NCBI RefSeq assembly: GCF_024206495.1
Contig: NZ_JAMBPQ010000002.1
Span: forward strand, 1-64,000
DNA length: 64,000 bases
Direction of reading: 5' to 3'
From: Paraburkholderia sp. CNPSo 3272
Lineage (GTDB): Bacteria > Pseudomonadota > Gammaproteobacteria > Burkholderiales > Burkholderiaceae
The notes beneath the pieces are model-generated. The model did no database searches. It was not told where the DNA came from and saw only the letters and a program-made list of their open reading frames with translations. Below are positions 16,726 to 26,026 of this stretch, piece after piece; position 1 is the stretch's first letter, and every line of letters starts with the position of its first letter. Made by a program: the position numbers and the translations under genes.

Positions 16726-17634
16726 TTACGAGCGCACGGCCCCGAGGCGCTGCTTGACCCAGCCTCCGAACACGTTGACGGCGAGGCCGCCCATCACGAG
16801 CACGGCGCCGCCGATCTCGGCCGCGCTCAACTGTTCGCCGAGCAGCAGCGACGCCGAGGCCAGCCCGACGATCGGCACGAGCAGCGAGAACGGCGCCACC
16901 TGGCTGGCGGGATACTTCGAGAGCAGGCGGCTCCAGAGGCTATAGCCGATGAGCGTCGCGACGAACGCTAGATAAACGATCGCGCCCACCGACGTCATGC
17001 CGATGCCCGAGAGCGCGGCGACGATGCGCTGCGGACCTTCCATCCAGTACGACAGCACGAGAAACGGCAGCGGCGGCACGAGGCTCGCCCACACCACGAG
17101 GCCGACGAGATCCACCTTGCCCACCTTCTTGGTGACAATATTGCCGAGCGCCCACATGCAAGCCGCGCACAGCGTGAGCACGAAGCCGGCGATGGTCATG
17201 CCTTGCGCACTGTGGCCCGCAGCACCGCCCATCGACTGCACACCGATCAGCGCGAGACCGCCCGCGGCGATCAACAGGCCGATGACGTTCTGCGCGTGAA
17301 AGCGCTCGCGCAGAAACACCGCCGCAAAACCGAGCGTGAAGAACGCCTGCGCCTGCAGCACGACCGACGCGAGGCCCGCGGGCATGCCCACGTACATCGC
17401 CGTGAAGAGGAACGCGAACTGGCCGAGCGAGATGGTCGCGCCGTAGGCCAGCAGCCAGCGCAGCGGCAATTGCGGGCGCTTCACGAACAGCACCGCGGGG
17501 AACGCCGCCAGCATGAAGCGCAGCGCGCCGAGCAGGAGCGGCGGCACGTCGTGCAGCCCCACCTTGATCACGACGAAATTCACGCCCCACGCGAGCACCA
17601 CTACCAGCGCGAGCAACAAGTCCTTCGGCGACAT
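16726..17634 (-). CDS. eamA: EamA-type drug/metabolite exporter
   Basis: Inner-membrane transporter of 302 residues with ten predicted hydrophobic helices in two EamA repeats. Its start (LALVVVLAWGVNFVVIKVG), GMPAGLASVVLQAQAFFT and APFSLLVPIVGLASA are closely similar to E. coli EamA (YdeD), which exports O-acetylserine and cysteine; the substrate here is inferred from that. ATG 17634 follows a purine-rich GGGAGAAAGGGG. Monocistronic, convergent with amiC. Confidence 0.9.
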   Translation of the reverse strand: MSPKDLLLALVVVLAWGVNFVVIKVGLHDVPPLLLGALRFMLAAFPAVLFVKRPQLPLRWLLAYGATISLGQFAFLFTAMYVGMPAGLASVVLQAQAFFTLGFAAVFLRERFHAQNVIGLLIAAGGLALIGVQSMGGAAGHSAQGMTIAGFVLTLCAACMWALGNIVTKKVGKVDLVGLVVWASLVPPLPFLVLSYWMEGPQRIVAALSGIGMTSVGAIVYLAFVATLIGYSLWSRLLSKYPASQVAPFSLLVPIVGLASASLLLGEQLSAAEIGGAVLVMGGLAVNVFGGWVKQRLGAVRS

Positions 17635-17857
17635 CCCCTTTCTCCCCTTTTTGCGTCACACCTGTACTTCGAAGCGGCGATCTTACCCCCTCGCGCGGCG
17701 GCGTGCCGTGCGGCCAGCGCCGGGCCGTTGCCTTAGCCGCACGCCGGCAAAGCCGGCGTTAGAATGAGCGCCAGCCTCGCGCGCGGCGTGCCCGCGTGCC
17801 GATTTCGCCCACCAGCTGGCCCACAGCGCGTGCCATACGACTCATCCAGGAAGCATC

Positions 17858-18739
17858 ATGTCCTCATCGATCAAAGCGGTTCTCAAGCCTCATCAACGCG
17901 ACATCGGCAATCTCTATGTGCGACGCGTGCTGCCCGCGCTCGCCGCACGCCTCGTCGGCCCGTTCATCTTCTTCGATCACATGGGCCCCGCCACGCTCGC
18001 GCCGGGTTCGGGCGTGGACGTGCGCCCGCACCCGCATATCGGGCTGGCGACGGTCACCTATCTGTTCGACGGCGCGCTCATGCATCGCGACAGCATCGGT
18101 TCCAGCCAGAAGATCGTGCCCGGCGACGTGAACTGGATGACGGCCGGGCGCGGCATCGTCCACTCCGAGCGCACGCCCGATGAGGACCGCGCCACCGGCC
18201 TCACCATGCACGGCATCCAGACCTGGGTGGCGCTGCCGCTCGATCACGAAGACACGGAACCGTCGTTCTTCCATCACACCGCCGCCACGCTGCCCGAAAT
18301 CGAGCGCAACGGCGTCACGATGCACGTGATCGCGGGCACAGCGTTCGGCGAGACCTCGCCGGTCGAGACCTTCTCCGGCACGCTCTACGTCGCCGCAGAT
18401 TTCGCGCCGGGCAGCGCATTCGCGCTCGACGCGGAGCACGAAGAGCGCGGCGTCTACCTCGTGGAAGGCGATCTAGCGATCGACGGCACCCCGCTCGAAC
18501 AGCACACCATGGCCGTGCTGGTGCCGGGCGAAACCGCCACGCTCTCGAGCGCGAATGGGGCACGCGTGATGCTGCTCGGCGGGGAAAAGCTCGGAGGCGA
18601 GCGCTTCATCGAATGGAACTTCGTGGCAAGCTCGCGCGAGAAGATCGAAGCCGCGAAGGAAGCCTGGACGCGCCAGGAAATGGGGCATGTTCCCGGCGAA
18701 ACGGAATGGATTCCGCTGCCGGAAAAGAAGCCGCGCTAA
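17858..18739 (+). CDS. Pirin-family protein
   Basis: A bicupin protein of 293 residues. The iron ligands of pirin are conserved: H58 and H60 (RPHPHIG), H102 and E104 (IVHSERT). The N-terminal cupin is complete; the C-terminal cupin covers roughly 170-280. Homologues have quercetin dioxygenase-like or regulatory roles; the function here is unknown. ATG 17858 follows AGGAAGCATC. A TAGAAT -10-like element lies at 17760. Confidence 0.93.
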   Translation: MSSSIKAVLKPHQRDIGNLYVRRVLPALAARLVGPFIFFDHMGPATLAPGSGVDVRPHPHIGLATVTYLFDGALMHRDSIGSSQKIVPGDVNWMTAGRGIVHSERTPDEDRATGLTMHGIQTWVALPLDHEDTEPSFFHHTAATLPEIERNGVTMHVIAGTAFGETSPVETFSGTLYVAADFAPGSAFALDAEHEERGVYLVEGDLAIDGTPLEQHTMAVLVPGETATLSSANGARVMLLGGEKLGGERFIEWNFVASSREKIEAAKEAWTRQEMGHVPGETEWIPLPEKKPR

Positions 18740-18832
18740 GGCCTCGCTAACGGCTCGCCGCGAGGGGGATGATTGAAACCTGGGCGTTTCGTCCCCAACT
18801 ACCCGCATAACGGTTATCTCAACGAGGACGCA

Positions 18833-19681
18833 ATGGACACCACTCTCGCCACTTTCGAAAAAGACGTGATCGAAGCGTCGGCGCTCGCGCCGGTGCTGGT
18901 CGACTTCTGGGCGCCCTGGTGCGGCCCTTGCAAGAGCCTCGGCCCGATGCTCGAGAAGCTCGAGGCCGACTATGCGGGCAAATGGAAGCTCGTAAAGGTG
19001 AACGTCGACGAGAACCAGGAGCTCGCGGCGCACTTCGGCGTGCGCAGCATTCCGCACGTCGTGGCGTTCGCGGACCGCCAGGCGGTCGACCAGTTCGTGG
19101 GCGTGCTGCCCGAAGGCCAGTTGCGCCAGTTCCTCGACGGCCTGATCCCCGATGGCGCCGATGCCGCGCGCCGGGCCGCACAGGAAGCGCTGGCCGAGGG
19201 CCGCCGCGACGAAGCCTATGAAGCGCTGCAGGCCGCACTCGCGTTCGATCCGGGCAACGACGAAGTGCGCATGGACCTGATCGAGATGCTGCTCGCCGAC
19301 AACCGCGCCGACGACGCCCAAAAGGAAGTCGAGCTGCTCTCGCCCAAGACCACGCAGGGCATCGACGCGCGCTTCAACGCGCTCAAGACGCGCCTCGACG
19401 CGCTCGACGCCGCCGCCGACCTGCCGCCCACCGACGCGCTCGAAGCCCAGGTCGCCGCCAACCCCGCCGACCTCGAAGCGCGCTTCGATCTGGCGAACGC
19501 ACTAATCGCGCGCCGCAAATACGCGGGCGCGCTCGAGCATCTGCTGGAGATCGTCAAGCGCGACCGCGCCTTCCGCGACGACGTGGGCCGCAAGACCATG
19601 CTTTCCGTGTTCGATCTCGCGGCGCATCAGCCGCAGCTCGTGAGCGAGTGGCGGCGCAAGCTGAGCGCGACGCTGAACTGA
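18833..19681 (+). CDS. cnoX: Thioredoxin-fold chaperone CnoX (YbbN-like)
   Basis: 282 residues: an N-terminal thioredoxin domain with the active site WAPWCGPCKSLGP, then TPR-like helical repeats (LAEGRRDEAYEALQAALAFD; ANALIARRKYAGALEHLL). CnoX proteins protect unfolded substrates from over-oxidation and pass them to GroEL. Unlike E. coli CnoX, which lacks a catalytic CxxC, this one retains CGPC, so it may also act as an oxidoreductase. ATG 18833 has GAGGA nearby. Convergent with manC. Confidence 0.92.
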   Translation: MDTTLATFEKDVIEASALAPVLVDFWAPWCGPCKSLGPMLEKLEADYAGKWKLVKVNVDENQELAAHFGVRSIPHVVAFADRQAVDQFVGVLPEGQLRQFLDGLIPDGADAARRAAQEALAEGRRDEAYEALQAALAFDPGNDEVRMDLIEMLLADNRADDAQKEVELLSPKTTQGIDARFNALKTRLDALDAAADLPPTDALEAQVAANPADLEARFDLANALIARRKYAGALEHLLEIVKRDRAFRDDVGRKTMLSVFDLAAHQPQLVSEWRRKLSATLN

Positions 19682-19693
19682 TATCGAGCGGCC

Positions 19694-19714
19694 GAGGACG
19701 CCCCAGGCGTCCTC
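19694..19714. terminator. Hairpin between convergent cnoX and manC
   Basis: GAGGACGCC-CCA-GGCGTCCTC, a perfect 9-bp stem with a three-base loop. There is no U tract on either strand. Confidence 0.55.
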
Positions 19715-19726
19715 GCATTCAGTCAG

Positions 19727-21265
19727 CTACGCCTGCTGAACACGACCGTACTGGTCGTCGAAGCGCACGATGTCGTCTTCGCCGAGATAACAGCCCGACT
19801 GCACCTCGATGACCTCGAGCGCCGTCTTGCCCGGATTCTCGAGCCGGTGCGTCATGCCAAGCGGGATATAGGTCGATTCGTTTTCGGAAAGCAGGAGCAC
19901 CTCGTCGCCGCGCGTGACGCGCGCCGTTCCGCGCACCACGGTCCAGTGCTCCGCGCGGTGGTGATGCATCTGCAACGAAAGCCGCCCTCCCGGCTTTACA
20001 ACGATGCGCTTGACTTGAAAGCGCTCGCCCTGATCGACCGAGTCGTACCAGCCCCACGGGCGCTCCACGCGCCTGTGTTGCCGCGCCACCTCGCTGTGCT
20101 GCGCCTTGAGCCGCGTAACCACCGCCTTGACGTCCTGAACGCGGTCCTTCGCCACAACGAGCACGGCGTCCGCTGTCTCGACCACCACCATGCCCCGCAC
20201 GCCCACGCAGGCAACGAGCCTGCCGTCCGAATGCACGAAGGTATCCGTCGCATCCTCGAACAACACGCGCCCCCGCGCGACGTTGCCGTTCTCGTCCTTC
20301 TCCGAGACCTGCCACAGGGCGTCCCACGCCCCGACATCCGACCAGCCCGAACGAAGCGGCACAACCACGCCCGCGAGCCGCGCGTTCACGCCGACCGACT
20401 CCATCACCGCATAGTCGATCGAATCGGACGGACAGGCGGCGAGTGCATCGCGGTTCAAGTGGACAGTGCCGTCAGCGTCGACGCAGGCATTCTCGAAGGC
20501 CGCCGCGCACTGCGCCGCGATGAGCGGCCGGCTGTGCGCGATCGCTGCGAGCCAGACCGATGCGCGCACAACGAAAATCCCGCTGTTCCAAAGATAGTTC
20601 CCCGAAGCAACATAGCTTGCAGCGCGCTCGGCATCGGGCTTCTCGACAAAATGCTCGATGCTGCGCGCTCCGCTGCTGCCAAGCGGCAAGCCCGCGCCGA
20701 TGTAGCCGTAGCCCGTTTCGGCGCGCTGCGGCGGCACGCCAAGTGTGACGATGGCGCCGCGCGCCGCGTGCGCCACGGCTTCTTCGAGCGCGGCGGCAAA
20801 CGCGGCGCCATCGGCGATCAGATGGTCGGCGGGCATGGCAACGAGCACCGGATCCCCGTCGCCGCAGGCGGCAAGCGCCACTGCCGTGAGCGCGGGCGCC
20901 GTGTTGCGCGCGAGCGGTTCGAGCACGAAGCGGGCGGCCATGCCGCTGCGACCAAGGCGGTCGGCGCTCAGGTGGCGCAAGTCCTCGCTGCTCACGACAA
21001 ACGGCGCAGCCTTGCGAACGGCTGTGTGCGCTTCAGGCAGTGTGGCGCCGGCGTGCAGGAACACGCTATCGAGGCGCCGCACAGTCGCCTCGAGCAGCGA
21101 CTCGCCATCGATCAGGTCGATCAGTTGCTTGGGGCAGTGTTCGCGCGAAAGCGGCCATAGCCGCGTGCCCGAACCGCCCGCCAGCACAACGGGCTGAACG
21201 ATGAGGTCGGCGTCACCTTCGTTGATCGCGGCTATCAGGCCGGCAGATGTCACATCGTTGTTCAT
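19727..21265 (-). CDS. manC: Mannose-1-phosphate guanylyltransferase / mannose-6-phosphate isomerase
   Basis: Bifunctional type II enzyme supplying GDP-mannose for polysaccharide. The N-terminal nucleotidyltransferase has VVLAGGSGTRLWPLSRE (residues 26-42) and FVEKPD. The C-terminal cupin isomerase has RPWGWYDS, QMHHHRAEHWTVV and a HRLENPG strand. The 512-residue start at ATG 21265 follows GGGGGGAGTG. No other exopolysaccharide genes are adjacent, so it may serve a remote cluster. It is divergent from the Crp-type gene across a 690-base gap. Confidence 0.94.
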   Translation of the reverse strand: MNNDVTSAGLIAAINEGDADLIVQPVVLAGGSGTRLWPLSREHCPKQLIDLIDGESLLEATVRRLDSVFLHAGATLPEAHTAVRKAAPFVVSSEDLRHLSADRLGRSGMAARFVLEPLARNTAPALTAVALAACGDGDPVLVAMPADHLIADGAAFAAALEEAVAHAARGAIVTLGVPPQRAETGYGYIGAGLPLGSSGARSIEHFVEKPDAERAASYVASGNYLWNSGIFVVRASVWLAAIAHSRPLIAAQCAAAFENACVDADGTVHLNRDALAACPSDSIDYAVMESVGVNARLAGVVVPLRSGWSDVGAWDALWQVSEKDENGNVARGRVLFEDATDTFVHSDGRLVACVGVRGMVVVETADAVLVVAKDRVQDVKAVVTRLKAQHSEVARQHRRVERPWGWYDSVDQGERFQVKRIVVKPGGRLSLQMHHHRAEHWTVVRGTARVTRGDEVLLLSENESTYIPLGMTHRLENPGKTALEVIEVQSGCYLGEDDIVRFDDQYGRVQQA

Positions 21266-21953
21266 TCGCGTCACTCCCCCCGAAGTCATGCACCGAGTCT
21301 CGTTATTGATTGGCGTACGGGTGACATTTGAACAATACGTATCGCGCGAATCTGTACGCGCAGCCACATTGAACGCACGGCGGTCATCGTTATGTGCGGC
21401 AGCACACGAAGCACGAAGAGGGCCGCGCAAGGTGATGTTTCACATCCGAACGTTTTTACGACAGTGTCGGTAGCCCCCCAACAGACGTGAATTAAAACCG
21501 CGTCGCTTCAGAGGCAGGCGCACAACGCATCCAGGGCGATGTCCCGACGATGTTTCAGCGAGGACTCATTTCCGCGCATCTGCGTGCGCAGCGAAAGTAG
21601 TCATATAAATCAACGCATTGGCGACATCAAACTCAAGCGACTTCGCAGACGGCGCCGCACTGGCGCTGTACAAAACTGAAACAATAATGCGGCTTTGCGT
21701 CGCGGCGGAAATAGCTCGCGCCGCGCAGAACCGCACGCGTCCTCACTTTCGCGCCCGCTGGCACAACCCCTGCTAAGTAGAGTTCGCCACACAGCGTAGA
21801 TGCCGACAAACGAGATCGCAAAACGCTAACGGGGCGTATGAGGCCGGCGCAACGAACGTATAGCCGTACGGGTAACGGCGATAACAAGAGTTCGGCAGTC
21901 GGAAACAGAAAAAAACAGAAGGCGGCGCACGCCGCTTTACGCGAGGACCGATC
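21266..21953. other. Long divergent intergenic region manC / Crp-type gene
   Basis: About 690 bases with lower GC content than its surroundings and no convincing gene on either strand. It holds a sigma-54-like promoter at 21759-21774 directed toward the Crp-type gene. I saw no clear promoter for manC. Confidence 0.6.
21759..21774 (+). promoter_or_regulatory. Sigma-54-type promoter
   Basis: TGGCAC-AACCC-CTGCT matches the -24/-12 consensus TGGCAC-N5-TTGCW at all but one position, with the right spacing. The transcription start would be near 21785, giving a leader of about 170 bases to the Crp-type gene. Confidence 0.65.
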
Positions 21954-22688
21954 ATGTTGACCCTTCAATCCGATCTGCACGGCAACCATCTGCTTGGCGC
22001 ACTTCCGTCAAACGAGTGGCAGGCTTTGGCGCCGCATCTCGAACTTGTTCAACTGCGTACTGAACAACTGCTCTGCGATTGCGGCCAGCGTATTCATCAC
22101 GTGTACTTTCCGACGACCGCCGTCATCTCGATGCTCTCGACAATGGAAGACGGCAGTTCCGTCGAAATTGCCGCCGTGGGCCGGGAAGGCATGACCGGCG
22201 TTCCGGTGCTGACCGGTGGCGAGACGATGCCGAACCGCGTGCAGGTGCAAAGTTCGGGCTTCGCCTATCGCATAAGCGCACAGGCACTCAAGCAGCAGTT
22301 TGCGCGCTCGGACCTCCTGCGCCGCATTACGTTGCTTTACATGCATGCACTGCTCACGCAGGTCGCACAGACGGCCGCCTGCAACCGCCACCATTCGCTG
22401 AGCAAGCAGCTATGCCGATGGCTGCTGATCGAAGTGGACCGCGTCGACTCGAACGATCTGTGCGTGACGCAGCAACTGATCGCCGACATGCTCGGCGTGC
22501 GCCGCGAAGGCGTCACGGAAGCAGCCGGCAAGCTGCATGACGAAGGTCTGATCCATCACAGCCGCGGCAAGATCCGCGTACTCGACCGCAAGCGCCTCGA
22601 AGCGCGCGCATGCGAGTGCTACGGCCTCGTGCGCCGCGAGTTCGATCGTCTGCTGCCGCGCCTGCACGAAGCGGAAGCGGTCGAATAA
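21954..22688 (+). CDS. Crp/Fnr-family transcriptional regulator
   Basis: 244 residues: a cyclic-nucleotide-binding-like beta roll (HVYFPTTAVISMLSTMEDG, VGREGMTGVPVLTGG), a dimerisation helix, and a C-terminal helix-turn-helix (VTQQLIADMLGVRREGVTEAA). It lacks the Fnr-type N-terminal cysteine cluster and a Crp-type RTARxAxL cAMP-binding loop, so the signal is unknown. ATG 21954 follows GAGGACCGATC. Followed by a strong terminator. Confidence 0.92.
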   Translation: MLTLQSDLHGNHLLGALPSNEWQALAPHLELVQLRTEQLLCDCGQRIHHVYFPTTAVISMLSTMEDGSSVEIAAVGREGMTGVPVLTGGETMPNRVQVQSSGFAYRISAQALKQQFARSDLLRRITLLYMHALLTQVAQTAACNRHHSLSKQLCRWLLIEVDRVDSNDLCVTQQLIADMLGVRREGVTEAAGKLHDEGLIHHSRGKIRVLDRKRLEARACECYGLVRREFDRLLPRLHEAEAVE

Positions 22689-22730
22689 GGCCACCGACGC
22701 GCGCGGTTCGTTCGCTTTCCAGCGCGATAC

Positions 22731-22758
22731 GAAAGCGTGCCTTGTCAGGCACGCTTTC
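22731..22758. terminator. Bidirectional terminator, Crp-type gene / tcdA
   Basis: Perfect 12-bp stem GAAAGCGTGCCT-TGTC-AGGCACGCTTTC, A-rich on the left and T-rich on the right, in the gap between convergent genes. Confidence 0.85.
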
Positions 22759-22779
22759 TTGCGTTTCCGGCGCTGGGCT

Positions 22780-23652
22780 TCAACGCTCGCTGGCTTGATG
22801 CGCCAACGTTCGCAACACATACGAAGCCGCCGCGAAACCAAAGCTCGCCGTCACGCACACGCTCGAACCGAAGCCCGCGCAGTTCAGCCCCACCGGGCCG
22901 TGATGCCCCGGTGACGTGGTGACGTGCTCGGCCTCGGCGTCGATATCGCACACAGCCGTCTCGGGATAAATGAGCGGCTCGTCCGAATACACCGCGCTCA
23001 CCTTGAACTTTGCCTTCGGCCCGCGCGGAAAGCCGTGGTGCTTGCGCAACTGGCCGCGCACCTTGGACAGCAGCGGGTCCTGGATCGTGAGCGCGAGGTC
23101 GTCGATGCGAATGCGCGTGGGGTCGAGCTGCCCGCCCGCGCCGCCCACCGTGATCAGCGGCACGCGATGCTCAACGGACCAGGCGATCAGCGCGGTCTTG
23201 GTGCGCACGCTGTCGATGGCGTCGATCACGTAGTCGAAACCGCCGCCCAGCAGCGCGTCAAAGTTCGACGGCTCGACGAAATCCTCCACTAGGCGCACGT
23301 CGCAGGCCGGGTCGATGAGCTTGATGCGCTCGGCCATCGCCTCGACCTTGGGCTTGCCGTAGTTGCCGTCGAGCGCGTGGATCTGGCGGTTGGTGTTGCT
23401 CTCGGCCACGTTGTCGAGGTCGATCAGCGTGAGCTTGCCGATCGCGCTGCGCGCGAGCGCCTCGGCGGCCCAAGAGCCGACGCCGCCAATGCCGATAACG
23501 GCGACGTGGGCGCGCTCGAACGCGTCGAGCGCGGGTGCGCCATAAAGCCGCGCGATTCCGCCGAATCGGCGGGCGCGGTCGGCGACATCGTCGGCAGGGC
23601 TCGGGGTAAGATCGACGGAGCCGGCGGCAGGGGAAATCGGAGTACTGGACAT
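22780..23652 (-). CDS. tcdA: tRNA threonylcarbamoyladenosine dehydratase
   Basis: E1-like enzyme (CsdL/YgdL) that cyclises t6A37 to ct6A, complementing TsaE from the same window. The ThiF-type nucleotide loop is VIGIGGVGSWAAEALARS, followed by LTLIDLDNVAESNTNRQ and the C-terminal SPGHHGPVGLNCAGFGS. At 290 residues it has family length. ATG 23652 was chosen because similarity starts there; the upstream in-frame run is low complexity. Divergent from pdxH. Confidence 0.94.
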   Translation of the reverse strand: MSSTPISPAAGSVDLTPSPADDVADRARRFGGIARLYGAPALDAFERAHVAVIGIGGVGSWAAEALARSAIGKLTLIDLDNVAESNTNRQIHALDGNYGKPKVEAMAERIKLIDPACDVRLVEDFVEPSNFDALLGGGFDYVIDAIDSVRTKTALIAWSVEHRVPLITVGGAGGQLDPTRIRIDDLALTIQDPLLSKVRGQLRKHHGFPRGPKAKFKVSAVYSDEPLIYPETAVCDIDAEAEHVTTSPGHHGPVGLNCAGFGSSVCVTASFGFAAASYVLRTLAHQASER

Positions 23653-23739
23653 GACGGTAGGCAATCGTAAGCGGACCGGTCGCACGCTGCTGTCCCAGTC
23701 CTCGCAAGACCCGTATTTTGCCTGATCGCGCCGAATGAG

Positions 23740-23815
23740 GCCGGGCGGCCTCAAGCCGGGCGCGCCTGGCCGGCCACCCCTAGCCGGGCGCCCCTTGCCG
23801 GGCGCGCCTGTTTCC
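23740..23815. repeat. Short GCCGGGCG direct repeats
   Basis: Four copies of GCCGGGCG or near copies within about 75 bases of the tcdA/pdxH divergent gap (GAGGCCGGGCGG, AAGCCGGGCGCG, TAGCCGGGCGCC, TTGCCGGGCGCG). Probably local slippage; several can form hairpins. Confidence 0.5.
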
Positions 23816-23861
23816 CCGCCTGTTCGATATACTTGTCCGCATTGAAGCGTCTGCCTAAAAG

Positions 23862-24503
23862 ATGACCTCCCTCGCCGATCTCCGCAAGACCTACTCGCTC
23901 GGCTCGCTCGACGCCGCCGACGTCGATCCCGATCCGATCCGCCAGTTCCAGACCTGGTTCGCGCAGGCGCTCGACGCCAAGCTGCCCGAGCCCAATGCCA
24001 TGACGGTCGCCACGGTCGACACACAGGGCCGCCCCGCCGCGCGCATCCTGCTCATCAAGGGCGTGGACGAGCGCGGCTTCGTGTTCTTCACGAACTACGA
24101 GAGCCGCAAGGGCCGTGAGCTGAGCGCGAATCCGCATGCGGCGCTGCTCTTTCACTGGATCGAGCTGGAGCGTCAGGTCCGCATCGAGGGGAAGGTCGAA
24201 CTCACGAGCGCCGAGGAAAGCGACGCCTACTTCAACTCGCGTCCGCTCGGCTCGCGCATTGGCGCGTGGGCCTCGGAGCAAAGCACGGTGATCGCGAACC
24301 GCGAGACGCTCGAAGCCCGCGAGCGCGAAATCGCCGCGCAGTATGGCGAAACACCGCCGCGCCCGCCGCACTGGGGCGGCTACCGGCTCGTGCCGGAGGC
24401 CATCGAGTTCTGGCAAGGCCGCCCGTCGCGCCTGCACGACCGGATCCGCTACACGCGTGAAAGCGCGGATGCGGCCTGGCGCATCGAGCGTCTCGCGCCC
24501 TGA
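23862..24503 (+). CDS. pdxH: Pyridoxamine/pyridoxine 5'-phosphate oxidase
   Basis: FMN enzyme making pyridoxal 5'-phosphate, the cofactor used by KynU elsewhere in this window. The 213-residue protein contains [47 protein letters not shown] and the C-terminal [24 protein letters not shown], all PdxH signatures. The ribosome binding site is weak (TAAAAG directly before ATG 23862), but the start agrees with the family. Confidence 0.96.
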   Translation: MTSLADLRKTYSLGSLDAADVDPDPIRQFQTWFAQALDAKLPEPNAMTVATVDTQGRPAARILLIKGVDERGFVFFTNYESRKGRELSANPHAALLFHWIELERQVRIEGKVELTSAEESDAYFNSRPLGSRIGAWASEQSTVIANRETLEAREREIAAQYGETPPRPPHWGGYRLVPEAIEFWQGRPSRLHDRIRYTRESADAAWRIERLAP

Positions 24504-24692
24504 GCGCATGCGCGCGGCGACGCAACGCACGTTACGAGCACTTACCTCGCGTCAACCGGGTTTTCGTCTCACCGCTTTCGTTGTATATCGTTCAGTACCT
24601 CGCTGTTGCCGTAACGCTGTTGCCAAAAACCTGCATCGCAATTCGCTTTTGTCATTGGGCTTCAATTGTTCATCTGACACGGAGAGAAACGC

Positions 24693-25907
24693 ATGTTCTG
24701 GGAGAAAAAACTCGCACAGTGGGTAGAAGAAGTGCGCAGCAAGGCCGACTTGCCCGCTCGCCTCGTGCTCTGGAGCGGGCAGCAATACGACTTTGGCCAC
24801 TTCGCCGCGCCTGCCGTCACGCTCAAGGTCAATAGCGCGTCGGCGCTGCCGCTCCTGCTCACGCCGAGCCTCGACAACCTCGGCGAGGCCTACGTGAAGG
24901 GCAAGATCGACATCGAAGGCAAGCTCGCCGACATCATCAACATCAGTTATTCGCTCGCGCGCAACACTGTCACGAGCGCCAGCAAGCTCGCCCGCGTGCG
25001 CCGCTATTTCACGCACTCGAAGTCCACGGACAAGCAGGCCATCCAGTACCACTACGACGTCTCGAACGAGTTCTACAAGCTCTGGCTCGACGAGAACATG
25101 GTCTATTCGTGCGCGTATTTCGAAAACGGCGACGAAGACCTCGCCACCGCCCAACTCAAGAAAATCGATCACATCCTCACGAAGATCCAGGTGAAGGAAG
25201 GTCACACGTTGCTCGACATCGGCTGCGGATGGGGCGCGCTGGTGCTGCGCGCGGCGCAGAAGTTCGGCGCGCGCTGCGTGGGCGTGACGCTCTCGCAGAA
25301 CCAGTTCGATCTCGCGACGGCACGCGTGAAGGCGGCAGGCCTCGAAGACCGCATCGAGATCCGCCTGCAGGACTATCGAGACATACAAGGCCAGTTCGAT
25401 CGCATCACGAGCGTGGGCATGTTCGAGCACGTCGGGCGCAAGAATCTGCCGGGCTATTTCCGCAAGGTCCACGACCTGCTCGCCGACGACGGCGTCGCCA
25501 TGAACCACGGCATCACCTCGTCGGACGCCGAATCGGGCGAAACGGCGCTGGGCGGCGGCGAATTCATCGACCGCTACGTCTTCCCCGACGGCGAGCTGCC
25601 GCACATCGGCCTCGCGCTCGAAGCGGCGCAGCGTGGCGGCCTCGAAGCGGTTGACGTGGAGAGCCTGCGCCGTCACTATGCGCACACGCTCGATTTGTGG
25701 GCGGAGAATTTCGAGGCGCGCGCCGAGGAAGCGAAACAGCTCGTAGAGGACGAGAAGTTCCGCATCTGGCGCGTTTATCTGGCAGGTTGCGCGTACGCGT
25801 TCGAGCACGACGACGTGTCGATCTTCCAGATTGTCTGCCGCAAGGCCGGCCGCAGCGCGACAACGCTGCCGTGGTCGCGCCGGTACATGTACGAGAAGCC
25901 GCTCTGA
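24693..25907 (+). CDS. cfa: Cyclopropane-fatty-acyl-phospholipid synthase
   Basis: Methylenates unsaturated phospholipid acyl chains with S-adenosylmethionine, usually at stationary phase or in acid. 404 residues: an N-terminal lipid-binding region with VSNEFYKLWLDENMVYSCAY, the SAM loop TLLDIGCGWGALVLRAA, SVGMFEHVGRKN, and GGGEFIDRYVFPDGELPHI. ATG 24693 follows GGAGAGAAACGC. The 190-base upstream region is relatively AT-rich but I saw no clear promoter. Confidence 0.96.
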   Translation: MFWEKKLAQWVEEVRSKADLPARLVLWSGQQYDFGHFAAPAVTLKVNSASALPLLLTPSLDNLGEAYVKGKIDIEGKLADIINISYSLARNTVTSASKLARVRRYFTHSKSTDKQAIQYHYDVSNEFYKLWLDENMVYSCAYFENGDEDLATAQLKKIDHILTKIQVKEGHTLLDIGCGWGALVLRAAQKFGARCVGVTLSQNQFDLATARVKAAGLEDRIEIRLQDYRDIQGQFDRITSVGMFEHVGRKNLPGYFRKVHDLLADDGVAMNHGITSSDAESGETALGGGEFIDRYVFPDGELPHIGLALEAAQRGGLEAVDVESLRRHYAHTLDLWAENFEARAEEAKQLVEDEKFRIWRVYLAGCAYAFEHDDVSIFQIVCRKAGRSATTLPWSRRYMYEKPL

Positions 25908-26026
25908 CGCAGGCGGCGGCGCGGTTCGCCGCGCCGCCCGCGTATCAACTGTTCCAGCAGTTGCGTCCGGCCGAGGCGGCTTCGCCCTACGACCGCCATC
26001 ACGACGCCACAGCGCGACGCCACTGC

